From contig NC_087063.1 of the NCBI RefSeq assembly GCF_963678635.1, positions 59,280,759-59,344,758 on the forward strand: a stretch of DNA of 64,000 nt, in the 5' to 3' direction. The translations under genes were made by a program, and so were the position numbers. This document shows positions 33,621-43,774 of this stretch, in pieces; within the stretch, counting starts at the first letter, position 1, and every line of letters begins with the position of its first letter. This DNA comes from Symsagittifera roscoffensis (lineage: Eukaryota; Xenacoelomorpha; Acoela; Convolutidae). A model generated the notes under the pieces. That model did not search any database, was not told the DNA's origin, and saw only the letters and a list, made by a program, of their open reading frames with translations.

Positions 33621-34752
33621 GTGAGTATGAATTGAATAAATTAAAAACTAACAAATTCGAAATAAAACTAACCATTTTTTATATGTTTTTCTTTAGCCTT
33701 TAGATCACAATCACCTACAAACAGAAAAACCAACCAAAAATTACAAACTCTTACATAATTTATGAACTTCTATTAACAAACCGCAATGAATGACACAGTA
33801 AAATTCCTTCTCCACAGTAGTAATTAATATAGAAACTCTTTTCCCCAATGTAGTAAATCTATGATCAGTCTAAAAAAGAAAGAATAAAACACCAAAAAGT
33901 CGAAAGACAAACTCAAACCAAACAATCTGATTTTTGAGAAAAGGACACAACCAAAACAACAAAGGGAAAAACCAGTAACAAACACGACATAAAAGGTTAA
34001 CACAAAACAGGACACCATAAAAAACCAGCATGAAATCATAACCTCACTCCCACCAGAAGAGGATGTCCTGAGCAAGCTTTATAGCCGGCCTAACCCGCCG
34101 TGGTAGAAACCAAGCTTTGTGACCCACTCCTTTTTTTTGACAAGAGCTACTCAAGTTTGAGTAACTCTTTAAAAATAACAACTACATTAAAAGCTTTTGT
34201 GATAAAAACTAATAAATAATCATAACCAAAAACAGAACTAACTGAAAATTTATTTATGTAAATTATATAATGCAAGAATGACGAGCATCAATAAACTAAG
34301 ACGACCCCATCACACTCGATCAACAGAAGGGCTAAAGCACAACTGATATGCCGCCCACAATCACAACTCAAAGGATTTGAAGTACGACTTGGCACCGCAG
34401 CAAAGGACTTTATTGAATCAGACCATTGATCACCTCGATGTTCAATACGTACAGATCCGATTTACAAGGCATTCCCTCCGAACTCAAGCTTCACGCCATT
34501 CCCAAACAAGATCGGAACACAGTTCTCCGCACCGAACAGGAACAAACGATCATAACAAACCATTAGGAAATCAGATTGATTTTGTTGGCGGTCACAGTCA
34601 GTGTTGAACGACAGAATGACATTTACGATTCCAGCTTCCTGGAGTTTCTTCCTCCAAGAACGGAATAGAAATGATGCTCGCGAAAAACAAACGACCATCA
34701 TCCATTACAGATAGAAGTTAAAGTACCAAAAACTCTGTAAACCCCGGATGGG
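33621..34752. other. 3' untranslated part of the 20.5-kb element
   Basis: No gene seen. The stretch directly before the LTR (34740-34752, AACCCCGGATGGG) has only a short purine run GGATGGG that could act as a weak polypurine tract. Confidence 0.6.
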
Positions 34753-35130
34753 TGGAACCAGATCCAAACTATAATTTACTATTGGTTACAGTTTAGATAT
34801 TTTATCCCAATAAAATATTAAAGACTCACCAATCACACTCCATCAAACTAACAACCCACTTATTTGCAAGTGCTGAAATTGCTTGTAATTTCTGCACCAG
34901 AGCAATTTTAATTTCACTTACAACTTAGTTGCTTTCTTCAAGAGACCGACTCGTTACAAAACCAGTATACTCTAGATCTATTGAGACTAAGAGATATAAG
35001 AGTAAGATTAAGATCGGTATTAGACTAAGAAGTTGCACGAATCTATCCGGCCGAAAATAAAATAGCGTGACGAGCAGACGGTGTACCCTAACTGAAATTA
35101 CTCTATGAGTTAGACGTCCATCCCAACTCA
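34753..35130 (+). repeat. 3' LTR of the 20.5-kb element
   Basis: 378 bp, TGGAAC...AACTCA. It matches the 5' LTR along its full length with about 15-20 substitutions. ATAT follows at 35131-35134. Confidence 0.92.
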
Positions 35131-37207
35131 ATATCCGCGCGTCCCAAATTTTCCTATTTATTAAATTTCAAACACCCATAACTTCACAAAAACATTGAAC
35201 TTTGTCTGGAGAAAAAACAACCCGTGCACTACTATTCTGTCACTTTCTTCGAAAGTTGGAAGAACTATATCAACTAGCGGGCCTCAACTGAAGTTTAGAC
35301 CAATTTCGAAGCCGCTAACACTTTAATAGCGCCTAATTGATTGCGCGTTTCTTAATCAAAACTATCAAAGTTGAAAGTTTTATACCCTTTATCTTTGAGA
35401 AAAAGTGATAAGCTCATCAATAGACAAAAAAAATGCTCGTAAATTGCACTTTCGAACAATTGCAGCGTTTTTTTTCAAAAACTTACAAAATGATTAAATA
35501 AAAAAGTTTGAAACTGTTTATATTTTTTTCAGTTTCTCATCAATTTATCGATGAAACTGAGGACATTTATGACCCAGGACATTAATTGAACTCAGTACTT
35601 CAATTGAAAGTCTCAACACTATGATAAACAAGTTGAATTTGCAGCTCAGCTTACTATTTTATCTCAAGCCAGTCTTATCAACCTAATTAAGGACAAAAAA
35701 AGTAAAATTTAAAAGCTCAAGTTCGTTTTTGAAGGCTTCATTAATGAATAGTAAATTTACAAAACATTAGCTCCCGTAAAATTTATCAACTCCAGACAGC
35801 GATATCTTTTGAAAAACTTTGGTTTTTGAGCTTCAGATAGCTATATTTTTTAGATGGTATTAAGCATTTCCTTCAAAAACGTTTAATCTTAATATTGAAA
35901 AGTGACTGAATAAACCGCAAAATTCACCCCAATTATAAGTATTCCGGTTTCTCTTCAAAGATTGGAACGAAAATACTTAGAGCTCGAAACATCCATAGCA
36001 TAGGACTTTTATAGAGCTTTTCAATCACTTTTTCAATGTCGAAAGTTTCAACAAAACAAGAAAAATTGTAATTTCAAAACGCAACGTGGCAATTTTTTAC
36101 ATTATAATAAAAAAAAATTGAATTTGTTTTTGAAGTTTTACTGAATCAGTATTAACTAATCTGATTCACTGACCGGTTGGTTCAAGTCAGAAGTACAGAA
36201 TGATAAAAACGCTAAACAGAAGAATGTTTTTCTGCTATTTCAAAGTCATCTTGATAGCTTAGCACTAATTGTTAGCCGAGACGAGGTCGTGTTTACGTTA
36301 AGATTTCTGAATCAATCTGCACCACGTTCTGAATCAATCTGTATTGCCAGTCAAAAAATGGAGCCAACGCAAATTGGAGTCCTCGCAAACTTTCAACATG
36401 GTCGGCGAGAAATCTAAAAATATTACTATGCAAAGTATAGGCTCAGCTAGAAAAACGACTGAACCAATATACATGATGCATGAAGGAATTTATATTATAG
36501 TCACAAAAAACCCTATATTGCCTAAAACCATTGCTGACTACCTGGCATCTACACTTGATATTATTTTTGGATAATGAAAGATAAGTTTTTGATGGCTGCA
36601 GGGTTAATTTTTTTCATAGAGCAAAGCCTTTCTTCGGAAACGATTTTAAATTATTTTAGTATCGGTCTTTTTTTCAATTTCGGTTTTTTCTGTGCAGGTT
36701 TTAGTTTTCTCAATCTGATTGACTTGATTCCCAACCATCTGACTTTCTTTCCTTCTATAGACGTTATACTTACTCTCCCTAGTCTAGAAAGTTCCTAGGC
36801 CTTTGACTGCAATATGTGATGAAGAGACCCCTGAGTGCAACCTCGGTTACTATGATACTTTTGACCTTCTGATTGCATTTGGATTATAAAAAAAAACAGT
36901 TAACCTAAGACTGCTCATTTTGACGTCGAGTTTCGTTTTATTACTGGGTTCCCAAAAACCTAAATAACCTAAAATGCAAGTTTTTGAGCGTCATTAATCT
37001 GCACCTTGAGCAAGCTCGATAACAGAAACATACAGCACAAAGATAGGAATAAGCCTGGCCGTTTCAAATGACAAGATCGCACTTTTTTCGACTCCTAACT
37101 AAAAAAAATTGTTATCTAAACACCCAAAAAGAGCTTATATAAATGCTTCAAACCCGGAAAACGTCGTTAGCGTTTTCGTAACTGAGTTCGAGGTGCACTA
37201 AGCAACT
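35131..37207. other. AT-rich DNA, mostly unassigned
   Basis: No host gene recognised. 35160-35290 and 35925-36000 resemble the diverged repeat at 12961-13060. Two adjoining open stretches (36344-36574 and 36574-36798) have no start or domain I can place. The latter is hydrophobic (FSIGLFFNFGFFCAGFSFL) but AT bias alone can produce this. They could be 5' parts of the LINE that follows. Confidence 0.45.
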
Positions 37208-38899
37208 ATGTTTTTTCCAAATATTTCGGCAGCAAGTCCGGACAAGATTATTCGCCAAGTTTTTATAGTAAATCAAACGGAAATGGGGGGCTCAATTTCT
37301 TGAAATTGCTTAGTAAGCTCCTAAATCTTATAAGTGAAGGTAAAGTACCCGAGCAGCTAAGATCTTTCTTTTTTTGGAGCAAAACTTATCGCCCTCGTAA
37401 AAATAGGTAGAGGTTTGCGACCAATTGTCATCGGCAACACGCTCAGACGCATGGCGTCTAAATGCGCAGGAAGCAAGGCTCTCGCAGAGCGACATTTTTT
37501 TTGGATTTTCCAATTAGGATGTGCTATTATACGAGGAGCTGAAATTGCTGCAAACTCTTTTAGAAATTTGATAGAGCGTGATGACTATCCGAAGTGCTAA
37601 AGTTTACCTAATTTAGATTTTAGTAAAGCATTTAATTCGCTTAATAGAGAAACTATGCTGAATCACGTTTTTCGAACCGCCCGGAGTTGTACAAATATAC
37701 TCCTTGCGCCTATAGTAAATCAAGTTATCTTCTTACGGGAATTTTATCATTATGTCAGAGGACGGAACACAACAAGGTGATTCTGAGGCTCCACTGCTTT
37801 TTGCTGAAACAAAAACAGACGCTAGTAAAAAAAAAGCTGGAATCCAAAATAAATGTTGGGTATTTAGATGGTCGTCGAAACTTAGCCAATGACTACAAGA
37901 TAGTGCTCCGAGACCTCAAAAAAACCGAAATCAGAAAACGACCATGGCTTAAACCTTAACACAGAAAACTGTGATTTTGTTTTCTAGGAGAGACCACAAG
38001 TACTCAGCACAATACAGTTACAGGTCAATATCAAAAATTTTGTCCAAAATCAAATTGTAAAAACCAAACTCAAAGATGAACTTATAATCTTGGTCTCCCT
38101 AATAGGCGAATCTTGTCGAAAAGAACTGCTAAATGAAACAATAGCTGAGCTGGAAAAGATTTCGAAGTTTTTGATGAGCTGGATGCACATTTTGATTTTT
38201 ATCTCTTAAAAAATTGCTTTGTTATGCCGAAAACGTTCTTGCGTATAAGTCTCTGATCATAATTTTCAAAAAACCCATTTGCAAAAACAGAGACTAAAAG
38301 TTGGCTTACAATCAGTTTTACAATTGTTACTTGTCATACGGAGTTTCTTAAAGTTTGATCATATATTTAAAAAAATCTGTTTGCAAAAACAAACTTTAAG
38401 AAACTCCGTATGACAAGTAACAATTGTAAAACTGATTGTTAGCCAACTTTTGCAAGCAACTCTCCTGTCAGCGAAAAGTAGCTTGGGTGTATCTTTGGCG
38501 CGCCTTTTTTTAAACACTTTATTAGCCTCAGCAGTAGGAGCTAAGCTTTTTCATTTGAGATTATTTGTTTTGAGCACGAGGAAGGAACTTATATTGATAC
38601 AGTGTAACTTTAGTTTAAATCAGAAAAATGTGAAGTAGCTCCGAAAAACGAACTACAAAAATTGGATGGAGCTCATTTTAGATTAAGAATTTTCTCAAAT
38701 GATTTTGAAACTAGAACCTACTGAAAAGTTTCAACGCTTAGCAGGATAAGTTTGAATTTCAACGGTTGAATGTCCTGCCGTGTTAAAACCTATGATTGAA
38801 ATGGTCGAATCAGCAATTTAGACTTCAAATTTTTGTGAAAAACTTAGATGCGTTTGCGGTAAAGATGTAACCGAAGATGGATGGCATGGCCTATCTTGT
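37208..38899 (+). pseudogene. LINE reverse transcriptase, copy 1 (non-LTR)
   Basis: In shifting frames it shows non-LTR RT blocks in order: KLIALVKIGRGLRPI and VIGNTLRRMASKCAG (about 37385-37465), LDFSKAFNSLNRETML (37612), GTQQGDSEAPLLF (37763), YLDGRRNLANDYKIVLRDLK (37861, catalytic YLDD changed to YLDG). After these come ELIILG-type and LNETIAELEKISKFLDELD, then a C-terminal block AKSSLGVSLARLFLNTLLAS and the Cys/His motif CVCGKDVTEDGWHGL (38849-38893). The copy is cut at 38899 by insertion B. The clade is not assigned. Confidence 0.82.
38301..38446. repeat. 56-bp near-perfect inverted repeat
   Basis: Arms 38301-38356 and 38391-38446 are complementary over 56 bp with one mismatch, around a 34-nt loop. 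Only the right arm is present in LINE copy 2 (62874-62930). The flanking DNA (atcataattttcaaaaaaccc, 38254 on) is itself an inverted version of 62848-62872. The foldback was therefore made locally by an inverted duplication in this copy. Confidence 0.93.
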
Positions 38900-39770
38900 T
38901 GTGCGATTCTGTCAGATTGGCACAGCGCAACTTTCCGACGAAGCACGAATCAGAGAGAAAAGGCCTTAACAGCAAAAAATGCTTGAAAGGAGGGTCGAAG
39001 TACACTGAAATTTTCTATTTTTACCATTTTGACCAAAAAAAGCTGAGAAAACGGCCATTTTGACCCAAAAAAAGCTGAGAAAAACAGAACAAACGCAAAT
39101 CTAGTGAAAAACAGTCACACGAGAACGATAGAAAAACGAAGCCTCTTATCGTGACAATCACGCACGATAAGACCCTTAGTGGAAGACATTAGTGGGAAAA
39201 GAGGCTTCGGTGGGGAAGTGGTGGAAAGCAGTACCCTCCCGTGCCACGAATTTGGAGTGATAACAGCGTTATCTCGAGGAGAACACGGAAGCGGAGGCTT
39301 GGTCCCCCAGAGACTAATATATGGTGAAAGACTGTAGTAAACTAACTTTTTAGCTACTCTGATGCTATAGAACTTTGAATTAACACCGGTATTATTTGAT
39401 ATTTTAGAATATGAGTAGCTAGGAAGAGGAAAGGGTCAATCCATCTCCAATGGAATTATTATAGAACTGTCACCAAAAACATATTAAAATAGGGTATTCG
39501 AGCCGTGTTTTTAATAGCAATCACGTAGTCTGAGGATCCGAGACTCAGCTATGTGGTTGTTTTCGCATGTAAACGAAAGCTGATCAAAATTCGTTTGACT
39601 GATGGCCTAAAAATAGTAACTTTTTACTTAGCCCTAAACAGACAAGAAAATCAACTGGCAAGGTCGAGACGGTGAAAAACGAGTAGAATTAAGGTAATTG
39701 ACGCCTGCCAGTCGTTAATAGGTGCTTTTTCTACGCTCCGTCGCTGTGTAGTATTTGGGCGAATGTTACA
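38900..39770 (+). mobile_element. 0.9-kb inserted repeat, copy B
   Basis: Starts TGTGCGATTCTGTCAGATTG and matches copy A (4708-5621) through to GGGCGAATGTTACA at 39770, with many substitutions and small indels. It interrupts the LINE motif at HGL; the uninterrupted site is seen at 63376-63386 in LINE copy 2 (ATCTTGT followed by CTCAAAAGTGC). The DNA right of the repeat is not the expected LINE continuation, so a rearrangement or a second event has removed it. Confidence 0.82.
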
Positions 39771-41560
39771 TAGACGTTTTTATGGCGCTCCTGTATGGGC
39801 CTGTTAAAGGCATGAGACCATCATGATCAGCAAACGTTTCAGCGACGAACCCTCCGCTCCGGGCGTATGCCCGAGTTAGAGGCCTTAGTGACTTTTTTTG
39901 TACCAGGGGGAAGGTGCGTACCCTCCGCCTAGTACTATTTAGCTTTTCAACTTAGTTAACACCGAAAATTCCGGGGCCGGAGGGTTAGATGGGAAGTCAT
40001 GAGCCCGCTTGTCCCAAGGTCCCGGGACCAAAAACAATTAAAGATAAAGCGTGAAACAAAACAAAAATAGTGTATAACCAAGAAAAAGCCAAAAAATAAA
40101 TTTACTTGAAAATGAAAAAAGTACAAAAAACTGTAAAAAATCCACAAAAAAAAAACAGTAAAAAAACATAAAGTGACAGTTAATATGTTATTTCCGGACG
40201 AGATGTGATCTGACCTTCCTGTTTGTTGTTGTCACAGATTGATTTATATCATTTTTGATAGAAAGATTGTGTGTTTTGGTGAAGGGTTAGGTACCCTCCC
40301 TTGAGTGTAATTTGAGTATTTAAGCACGTTAATGGTGATTTTGCCGGTGACCGGAGGGTAGAGTGGCAAGCTGACCGACGTGCTCCACACTCAACAGGGA
40401 CAACAGGGACAGCATCCACAACGACTGTTGGTTATCGTTGAAACAACTTTAGTATCGTTCGGGTACTATTTCATTAAAACTTAAGTGGTGGGGGGCACGA
40501 TTGGCGCGGTCCGATTGTACCCTCCGTCGATCACAAATTCCGAGTTAAGGGTCTTAATTCGGGTATTTTGGTGCAAAGGAGGGTATAGTAATATACATTA
40601 ACCACTACTAATAGGTTATCATACTTAGTATATATTACCCATCTCCTATTTAGACCCAAGAAACACCCAATTTTTGTCGAAAATTACCGATTTTCGACCA
40701 AACTATAGACCCCCGAATTTTTGGATATCCGAGCTTTTCCGAACAGCAAAAAGCTTTTATATAGGGAGTAGCTAGGTAGTTCGATCCCCCTGATTAAAGA
40801 AACCGCGTTAGAAAGGACTCAGTAGAAGTTGAAAAAAAAAAAAATTTTCGATCAAAATGTCGATAATTTTCTGAATTTTGTCAAGCTGTTTTGGGGATCG
40901 AGTTTTTGAGTTTTTAGAGTTAGAGCAATAAAATTTATTGTGTTAGGAGCGTGCTAGCATAACGTGCTCGGCTGCTAGAAAAATTCTTGAGTAACCCTCC
41001 GACTAGCTCCGTGGATAGAGCTAACGACTTAAAGATTGGAAAAGGAAGGAATCGGAGGGTCCAAATTTAAAATTATTGGCCAAATTTTTGTCTCCAAACC
41101 AATTTTGGTCCGGTTTTTTGCATTATTCCAGTGCCTTAAAGGGCTACTACGCTCATTTCAATTATTTTTAGGCAATTTCAATAGGATTTGCGGAAAAAGT
41201 TTTTCAGAACCTATATGGGTGGTAAAAAAAGGCCATTTTGACAAACACGTTTTTGGTGATTTCTCAAAGACTAGCCAACCGATTGGGATAATTTTGGTAC
41301 CATAAGTCGACGTTTTTGACCACTTTTCCGGACCGCAACCGTTTCTGGGTTGATAATCTCGGAAAAGAAAATTTTTTTAGAATTTGTTGGTTCGGAGGGT
41401 CCAAATTATAGGTAACCCTCCGAGCGGCAGAAAATTTTATAAAAACACCTTTTTATCCTACTGGAAAGGTTGACCGCGTCAGCCAACCTGGTTTTAAATA
41501 AGTTACACCGCATTCTGAGGCATTATCGCTGTAAAATGTAAAATAACCCTTTTTCCTGAT
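39771..41560. repeat. Region of 66-67-bp cassettes bounded by ACCCTCC / GGAGGGT
   Basis: Noncoding. Five cassettes begin with ACCCTCC and end with its reverse complement: 39849-39915 (right end GGAAGGT, one mismatch), 39920-39985, 40293-40359, 40519-40584 and 40994-41060. Lengths are 67, 66, 67, 66 and 67 bp although the interiors differ greatly. Isolated motifs follow at 41394-41400 (GGAGGGT) and 41415-41421 (ACCCTCC). Interiors share loose features such as GAGTTA.... and a T-rich right half, and cassette 40519 has a strong internal hairpin (CCGAGTTAAG-GGT-CTTAATTCGG). No protein-coding frame of interest; see findings. Confidence 0.8.
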
Positions 41561-41568
41561 TTTTGGGG

Positions 41569-41946
41569 AACCCTCCGAAGTAACCCTCCGGAGTGACTTA
41601 AACCTCTTAGCAACCCTCCTTAGTGGAAATTTTCCACGAGACCCTCCGAAGAAGTTAAAACAACCCCCCATAGAGAATTTAGCTTGTTTTGACGTTTTCT
41701 TAAGCTAGTTGAAGGCCCTTTTCAAAAATTTGAAAGTTTTGGAAGAACCCTCCGAAGTAACCCTCCGGAGCACATTAAGCCTCTTTTTGACCCTCCTTAG
41801 TGAGTTAAGGGGGACCCTCCGAAGTCTCTTGGGTGACTAAGGTACCCTCCGAACTAACCCTCCGGAGTAGGCTAAGTGTCTTAACAACCCTCCGAAGTAA
41901 CCCTCCGGAGTGACTTAAACCTCTTAGCAACCCTCCTTAGTGAAAA
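41569..41946. repeat. Dense ACCCTCCG repeat blocks
   Basis: Thirteen ACCCTCC motifs in under 380 bp, arranged in blocks of the form ACCCTCCGAAGTA-ACCCTCCGGAG-(about 19 nt)-ACCCTCCTTAGTG. Blocks start at about 41569, 41746, 41842 and 41886. 41569-41625 and 41886-41942 are almost identical. The complementary strand is rich in GGAGGG and could form G-quadruplexes. Confidence 0.88.
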
Positions 41947-42150
41947 CTTAGGGAAACCTTCTGGGGCAATTTGAGAAACGGAAATTATCCATTTAAGGTT
42001 GGGATAAAAGGTCAACTAACAACGGGCGTGCATATTAGGATCATAGGAGCCCATTTGACCCGGAAATTTGTGATAAACTTTGGATTCTAGATCGGGTGTA
42101 TCAGAAGTACCCGAACCAAATTTTTTTTTTGTTTGTGATTTTAGTCGTGT

Positions 42151-42520
42151 GGTTGCCTTGACCTACTTAATAGGAAAGCTCGGGCAATCCGGGAACACAT
42201 AGAGGAAGACCTCGGTGAGTGTATTAGGCATATACACACTCACTTGAGAAGAAAAGTTGTTCCCCTTTCTCGTGCATTTGGAGCGTTCCGGATGTGGGGG
42301 AGCTTTTTCATAGACTTTAGAAATTTTTCGATCAGAGGTTGCCTTGAGCTACTTAGTAGGACAGCTCGGGCAATCGCAGAACACCTAAAAGAAGACCTCG
42401 GTGGGTGTATTAGACATATACACACTCACTTGAGAGGACTGTGTCCTGGGCTTTGTTCTTTCGGATCGTTCCGATTGAGGGAAGTCTTTTTCTTTAAGAC
42501 TAAGTTTTATTGATCTGTTT
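42151..42520. repeat. 186-bp tandem duplication
   Basis: GGTTGCCTTGA.CTACTTA.TA at 42151 recurs at 42337. Both copies contain CTCGGGCAATC, GACCTCGGTG.GTGTATTAG and ATATACACACTCACTTGAGA. They are diverged at roughly one position in six. No coding sense. Copy 2 ends near 42520. Confidence 0.85.
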
Positions 42521-42907
42521 CTGAATCATCACTGCTTTTTACCAAAGATTGTTTGATTTTAACAGAGCAGTGACTTGATACGAGTGTGGCGGTAATATGA
42601 TACTGACGAAAGGTCGCTGTCACCTGTAGGATATTCTTATCTGATTATCAATTGTGTTTTGTGTATTGATTATATCTTGTGAAAGTTTTGTGATACTGTT
42701 ATACCATACAACGGGGTTGAGTTAGCAGTATATCAATACTGAATAGGCCCTGAATGTAACTTTAGCTGAGTCACTAGTATTGTCATTAAGAAATCTAAGA
42801 GACATTTTGATACTAACGGAATCGAGTAGGCAGCGTTAAGTAATTTAACTTGAACTTGTTTGCGGTACATATGCATTGCCATTAAATTGTGCCAGCATTA
42901 CCGTTTA
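42521..42907. other. Noncoding DNA before element 3 ORFs
   Basis: No gene or LTR recognised. This would be the leader of the element whose ORFs begin at 42908. It shows no similarity by eye to the region after 61600, where the 3' LTR is expected. Confidence 0.5.
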
Positions 42908-43339
42908 ATGCAAAGAATGCAGCGTAGGGACTCACTAGGATTGACTTCTAAGTTTCCCAGGCTGAGCAAGGGAAGTACGCGAAAGTTTAGAACTAGGCGT
43001 AGCCAATCTTCGGTTGGCAGCGTTCCAGACGTTTTTGCTGATAACGAATCGACTAAAGGTCAAGCTGATCTTTCAGTGAGCGAAATGAAACTAAGAAGCG
43101 AGAAGAACCTCGATGGCAATCAAGGGCGAAGCGCCGAGGCCGGAACGGCGAGCGAGATGCTTATGGACCCCTTTGCTGAAGGGGAACAAACGCTTATTCG
43201 ACCCGACTTTGAGCCGAGCGAGGACCTCGAATTGGAGGAAGTCGAGAGGACAGAGGAGTCCTTGGAACGTTCCGAGGTCGAGCCTAAAGAGGAGAAGTTT
43301 TGTCCAGGGGAATGTCCAAATCAGAGACTAAAGCCATAA
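42908..43339 (+). CDS. Acidic ORF upstream of gag, unknown
   Basis: From the ATG at 42908 (or 42917) to a TAA at 43337-43339, about 143 codons. The N-terminal 40 residues are basic (MQRRDSLGLTSKFPRLSKG, RKFRTRRSQSS). The rest is very acidic (EDLELEEVERTEESLERSE). No domain. It may be an N-terminal piece of Gag: the next 430 bp contain short frames of similar composition before the clear Gag start. Confidence 0.45.
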   Translation: MQRMQRRDSLGLTSKFPRLSKGSTRKFRTRRSQSSVGSVPDVFADNESTKGQADLSVSEMKLRSEKNLDGNQGRSAEAGTASEMLMDPFAEGEQTLIRPDFEPSEDLELEEVERTEESLERSEVEPKEEKFCPGECPNQRLKP

Positions 43340-43774
43340 GTGGAGAAAAGATTTTTCACAACCGAGCAATACACACTTTTCTCTGGCAAAGCAGAGCAAG
43401 AACGCGATGATGTCGAGTATAAGTCCGAGTGAAGAACAAACGGGTTCGAAGGCAAAGAAGAGTTGGAAGTCTCTGTACGATGAACACATGGCGTCACTAC
43501 CATCCGGAGATAACACACCCTGATGTGAACTTCACGCGTGTCCGAGGAACGACATCAGCAGAAAAGCGTTGTGTACTTCGCCGACCAGGCCTATGTCTGA
43601 TGGGATAACCCTGGGAGTATCCTCGACGTTCGGCAGATTGATGACGTCGATGGGCAAGCAAAAAGGCGGTGCGTCATCAAGTACCAGGCTGTAGCCGCAG
43701 TTGACCTCATCTTCTCTGGGGCTAACCCCGCCATTGGGGGCAACTGGCGATATAAGTGACATGTTCGTAGCGTA
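43340..43774 (+). pseudogene. Broken coding-like stretch between acidic ORF and gag
   Basis: Codon-like sequence with many stops. A frame near 43600-43740 reads LDVRQIDDVDGQAKRRCVI and VDLIFSGANPAIGGNW. Possibly the decayed middle of a longer Gag precursor. Nothing firmer can be said. Confidence 0.3.

Larger units (their letters stand above)
14605..35130 (+). mobile_element. Complete 20.5-kb Ty3/gypsy-type LTR element
   Basis: Two 378-bp direct repeats starting TGGAAC and ending TCA (14605-14982, 34753-35130) bound an internal region with gag, CCHC nucleocapsid, aspartic protease, RT, RNase H and integrase in Ty3/gypsy order, then extra ORFs. The flanks are ATAT on both sides (14601-14604, 35131-35134), a 4-bp target duplication. 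At 20.5 kb it is several times larger than a usual gypsy element. Part of the excess is a duplicated pol tail, and part is a group of accessory ORFs. A 200-base assembly gap lies inside. Confidence 0.92.

Noticed and set aside
36574-36798. Hydrophobic ORF as a membrane protein
   Set aside because: The composition (Phe, Leu, Ile, Asn) is what AT-rich noncoding DNA gives; no other support.
39849-41060. 66-67-bp cassettes as tRNA genes, given 7-bp closing stems and tRNA-like length
   Set aside because: No T-loop (GTTCRA), no A box and no consistent anticodon arm; interiors do not align with each other as tRNAs would.
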